Assembly (NCBI GenBank): GCA_035578905.1
Contig: JAQJVL010000085.1
Span: 492,501-556,500, forward strand
Direction: 5' to 3'
Length of the DNA stretch: 64,000 nt
Source of the DNA: Stictocephala bisonia
Taxonomy: Eukaryota > Arthropoda > Insecta > Hemiptera > Membracidae
Shown here: positions 61,149 to 64,000 of the stretch, piece after piece
Layout of the letters: the number at the start of each line of letters is the position of its first letter
Numbering within the stretch: position 1 is the first letter of the stretch
The notes under the pieces: model-generated
The model's database searches: none
What the model saw: only the letters and a program-made list of their open reading frames with translations
What the model was told of the DNA's origin: nothing
Made by a program: the position numbers and the translations under genes

Positions 61149-61978
61149 ATATTTTCCAGTCTTACATTTATTCGTATATAGTGAATCGGAAAATAAATCC
61201 AGAGATTGATGTATTCTAAGGAAATAATAGAAGTACACATAGTTTAAGTGATTATATTAATAAAATATATTTATATTTGAATATTGATGGGGAATATGAT
61301 ATATTATTTCGGCCCTTTAAGACATTTGTCATTTTGAGTAAGTGAGTCCATGTATAATAAAAACTAAATATATTATTGTTTTTGAGTAGTAGTAGCCTAC
61401 TTGATCTAGCATTGTTGGCCTAGAAAAAACATTTTTGTAATTATTATAGAAAGAACCACATGGGAATAAAATATCTTAGGTATATTCAAGGTAACTGTAA
61501 TCTATCTGAAGATATTTAACAGTGTTGGTTTGAATAAAATATTACTATTTGAACGATCGATATAGGTACACATTCAAACTGACTGTGGCAATTGTATACA
61601 GGGCTTTTACAATATATCGTAGAAAAAGGTAACATTTCTAAGGATCAAATACCTACCGATGAACTTGGATTTTTGAATATCCTCAGTAGCATGCCAGTGT
61701 TAATGAGATATATCTCGAAGTTTCTGCATAGCTTGATTTTACATGAAATGAACAGATTGTTAAAATGTTGAAGTCGTATTCTCATTTAATTTTGGTAAAC
61801 AATTATAGTTTAACGTAATTTATTGTTAGAGACTAAACAGTTACTTAACAGTTCATAATCTTGAGCCAATATAAATTATTATATAATTTCTCTCTGTTAC
61901 TTCTAGTATTTAAGTAAATTCCGCTAGTTTCATATGAATACAGCCATTTCTAAATCATCGATTGGGGTTTCTTGTAAC
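61149..61978. other. AT-rich intron, nothing recognised
   Basis: No feature seen. Confidence 0.4.
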
Positions 61979-62868
61979 TAATAACTAGGACACCCCCCCC
62001 TCGCCCCAGTAACGAATGTAACGTATCGTTAGGGGTTGGGGTTAACGCCTTGTATGGTAAGTGTATGTCAGTCTGTTAACTGTAATGAATGGACTGGCAC
62101 ATCCTTAATAACTAGGACACCCCCCACCCCACCCCAGTAACGAATGTAACGTATCGTTAGGGGTTGGGGTTAACGCCTTGTATGGTAAGTGTATGTCAGT
62201 CTGTTAACTGTAATGAATGGACTGGCACATCCTTAATAACTAGGACACCTCCCCCCCGCCCCAGTAACGAATGTAACGTATCGTTAGGGGTTGGGGTTAA
62301 CGCCTTGTATGGTAAGTGTATGTCAGTCTGTTAACTGTAATGAATGGACTGGCACATCCTTAATAACTAGGACACCCCCCCCCCCCCCGTAACGAATGTA
62401 ACGTATCGTTAGGGGTTGGGGTTAACGCCTTTTATGGTAAGTGTATGTCAGTCTGTTAACTGTAATGAATGGACTGGCACATCCTTAATAACTAAGACGC
62501 CCCCCCCCCCGCCCCAGTAACGAATGTAACGTATCGTTAGGGGTTGGGGTTAACGCCTTGTATGGTAAGTGTATGTCAGTCTGTTAACTTTAATGAATGG
62601 ACTGGCACATCCTTAATAACTAGTATACCCCCCCCCCCCAGTAACAAATGTAACGTATCGTTAGGGGTTGGGGTTAACGCCTTGTATGGTAAGTGTATGT
62701 CAGTCTGTTAACTGTAATGAATGGACTGGCACATCCTTAATAACTAGGACACCCCCCCCGCCCCCGTAACGAATGTAACGTATCGTTAGGGGTTGGGGTT
62801 AACGCCTTGTATGGTAATTGTATGTCAGTCTGTTAACTGTAATGAATGGACTGGCACATCCTTAATCA
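61979..62868. repeat. About 127-bp minisatellite with variable C-run, 7 copies
   Basis: Unit TAATAACTAGGACACC, a C-run of 8 or more that varies in length, GTAACGAATGTAACGTATCG, TTAGGGGTTGGGGTTAACGC, CTTGTATGGTAAGTGTATGT, CAGTCTGTTAACTGTAATGA, ATGGACTGGCACATCC. Apart from the C-run the copies are nearly identical, indicating recent homogenisation. Confidence 0.97.
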
Positions 62869-63724
62869 TTAATCTTTCCACGTTCCCCACCTCTTCCACA
62901 GTTCCAAGGAGAACGAACAGAAACCAACGATGGCAACGTATAATCAAAAAATATACCTTATTTATCAGACATAAACTATTAATATAATGTTTAAATATGT
63001 TTTATTTTATTGGGGAATGTTAATAAGAATGTTTTTTCTTGAATTACTTTATTTAATATACTCAATGATGACTCAGATAACCATAGTTCTGGAAAAATTA
63101 ACAAACGAAGAAAAACTATTTGGGTCATTAAATTAGTAGTACTGTACTTACATGTGAGGCCATTTTTATGAATGAAGAAATTTATGTTTGGTTCAAAACA
63201 TTAATTAGGAAATCATAGATCATATAATTTAAAATTACACTGAGTATTAACGTAAGAAATACAATAACTTTATGATCGGTAAAATTATTGGACATTTAAA
63301 ACGCTTCGAGTGTTTGAAGAAACAAACGCCAGTTTTACTTTGAAAATACCGATCATCTAATTTTAAAAGTAATGGCCCAAACAAGCATTTATAAAAAATA
63401 ACAATAAACCACAATAAAAATAGCTGTACAATCACTTCCCAAATAACCTGAACTGGAAAAAACTAATTACATTTACGCGAATATTAAAATATAAGCTAGT
63501 ATTTTTGGTTCCTTATAGTGTTAACGATTTCTTCAATTCTATTTGGTAAAGTGCTGTAAATATTTTAGTTTATTACCAATTAGCGGGGCATGTTTGTTTT
63601 GTATATTTAATTACCTCATTGTAATTAATTATTTACAAGTGTTTATGTACAATTATGTATCTATGACACATTTACGATAAAGATGAAAATACAGTGAAAG
63701 GCTTATTCCATATTAATACTTGCA
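62869..63724. other. AT-rich intron, nothing recognised
   Basis: No feature seen. The left boundary of the reverse transcriptase fragment at 63725 is abrupt, which suggests a 5'-truncated insertion starting around 63715-63725. Confidence 0.4.
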
Positions 63725-64000
63725 AGCCCTGGCCGAAGTCGTAGTGACCAGATCTTAGCTGTGACATCATTTATCGAAAATGGGTTTGAAAAGAAGTTAA
63801 ACACATTTGCAGCATTTATTGATCTTACAGCAACTTATGACACAGTGTGGAGCAAAGGTTTTCTGCTTAAGTTCTTCAGCCTCCTTCCTTGTCCCTTTCT
63901 TTTGCGACTTTTGAAGTCAATGCTTAGTGCCAGGCTAATAAAAGTATATCTCGGTTGTGAAGAAAGCTCTTTTAGAGAGTTGAAGGATGGTCTGCTTCAG
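63725..64000 (+). mobile_element. Non-LTR reverse transcriptase fragment, running off the right edge
   Basis: One plus-strand frame is open for 92 codons to the end of the window: SRSDQILAVTSFIENGFEKK, LNTFAAFIDLTATYDTVWSK, GFLLKFFSLLPCPFLLRLLK, then RELKDGLLQ. The AFIDLTATYDTVW block is the first catalytic motif of LINE reverse transcriptases (usually FLDLTAAYDTVW), and DGLLQ leads into the (G)LPQGS motif. It is a different family from the LINE at 51.6-55.8 kb. Endonuclease sequence is absent upstream, so the copy is 5'-truncated. Confidence 0.88.

Larger units (their letters stand above)
1..64000 (-). other. sei: Intronic span of an ERG-type potassium channel gene (sei-like)
   Basis: Three phase-compatible minus-strand exons (50470-50613, 28354-28501, 17004-17136) place the stretch between 17004 and 50613 inside one gene. 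The first exon recognised enters in mid-codon and the last one ends at a donor, so the gene continues past both window edges and the flanking sequence is also intron. Intron lengths are about 21,970 and 11,220 bp, with more than 13.3 kb upstream and 17.0 kb downstream within the window. Everything else described here (arrays, transposons) sits in these introns or could belong to nested genes. I looked for exons of the channel core (S1-S6, pore GFG, cyclic nucleotide binding domain) and saw none. Confidence 0.75.

Overview
This window comes from a eukaryotic nuclear genome, most likely an insect. It is AT-rich, holds almost no open coding sequence, and is dominated by minisatellites and decayed transposons. 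The only host gene I can place is on the minus strand. Three short exons with consensus splice sites and matching phases (50470-50613, 28354-28501, 17004-17136) encode the end of a PAS domain and the linker that follows it in an ERG-type (KCNH, seizure/sei-like) voltage-gated potassium channel. The joins work without a phase error: exon 1 ends one base into a codon that exon 2 completes, and exon 2 ends two bases into a codon that exon 3 completes. The introns are about 22 kb and 11 kb, and the flanking introns run off both ends, so essentially the whole window is intronic. The first part of the PAS domain should lie beyond position 64000, and the channel core (S1-S6, cNBD) beyond position 1.

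Layout by coordinate: a 94-bp minisatellite (1.5-2.3 kb); a 148-bp array (3.6-7.8 kb); a tRNA-derived SINE and a near-perfect 196-bp palindrome (10.6-11.1 kb); a long-TIR hairpin element (11.8-12.7 kb); a 37-bp minisatellite with decayed flanks (14.2-16.5 kb); channel exon 3 (17.0 kb); a decayed array (17.6-18.3 kb); a deleted mariner (21.4-22.3 kb); an 83-bp dimeric array (23.2-26.2 kb) interrupted near its end by an 836-bp snap-back palindrome; a small ORF with prepropeptide-like features (27.4 kb); channel exon 2 (28.4 kb); a TA-flanked non-autonomous element (30.3-31.2 kb); a mariner relic and a roughly 100-bp repeat (32.3-33.1 kb); a candidate 39-nt cassette exon (37.2 kb); a Tc1/mariner-superfamily transposon with about 60-bp TIRs (37.8-40.3 kb); a 47/48-bp array (41.4-43.0 kb); a nearly intact pogo/Tigger-like transposon (43.4-45.6 kb); 67-bp and 112-bp arrays (47.1-49.9 kb); channel exon 1 (50.5 kb); a minus-strand non-LTR retrotransposon whose endonuclease region has expanded into a 56-bp minisatellite (51.6-55.8 kb); a second SINE, a 157-bp array, another hairpin element and a 127-bp array with C-runs and G-runs (58-63 kb); and the start of a plus-strand non-LTR reverse transcriptase running off the right end.

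Minisatellites make up roughly a quarter of the window by my boundaries. Several show clear modes of evolution: a homogenised core with decayed edges, a monomer-to-dimer higher-order unit, and derivation from a retrotransposon coding segment. I see no prokaryotic features, no CRISPR array and no rRNA. The order of insect cannot be read from the sequence; a hemipteran is only a guess from overall character.
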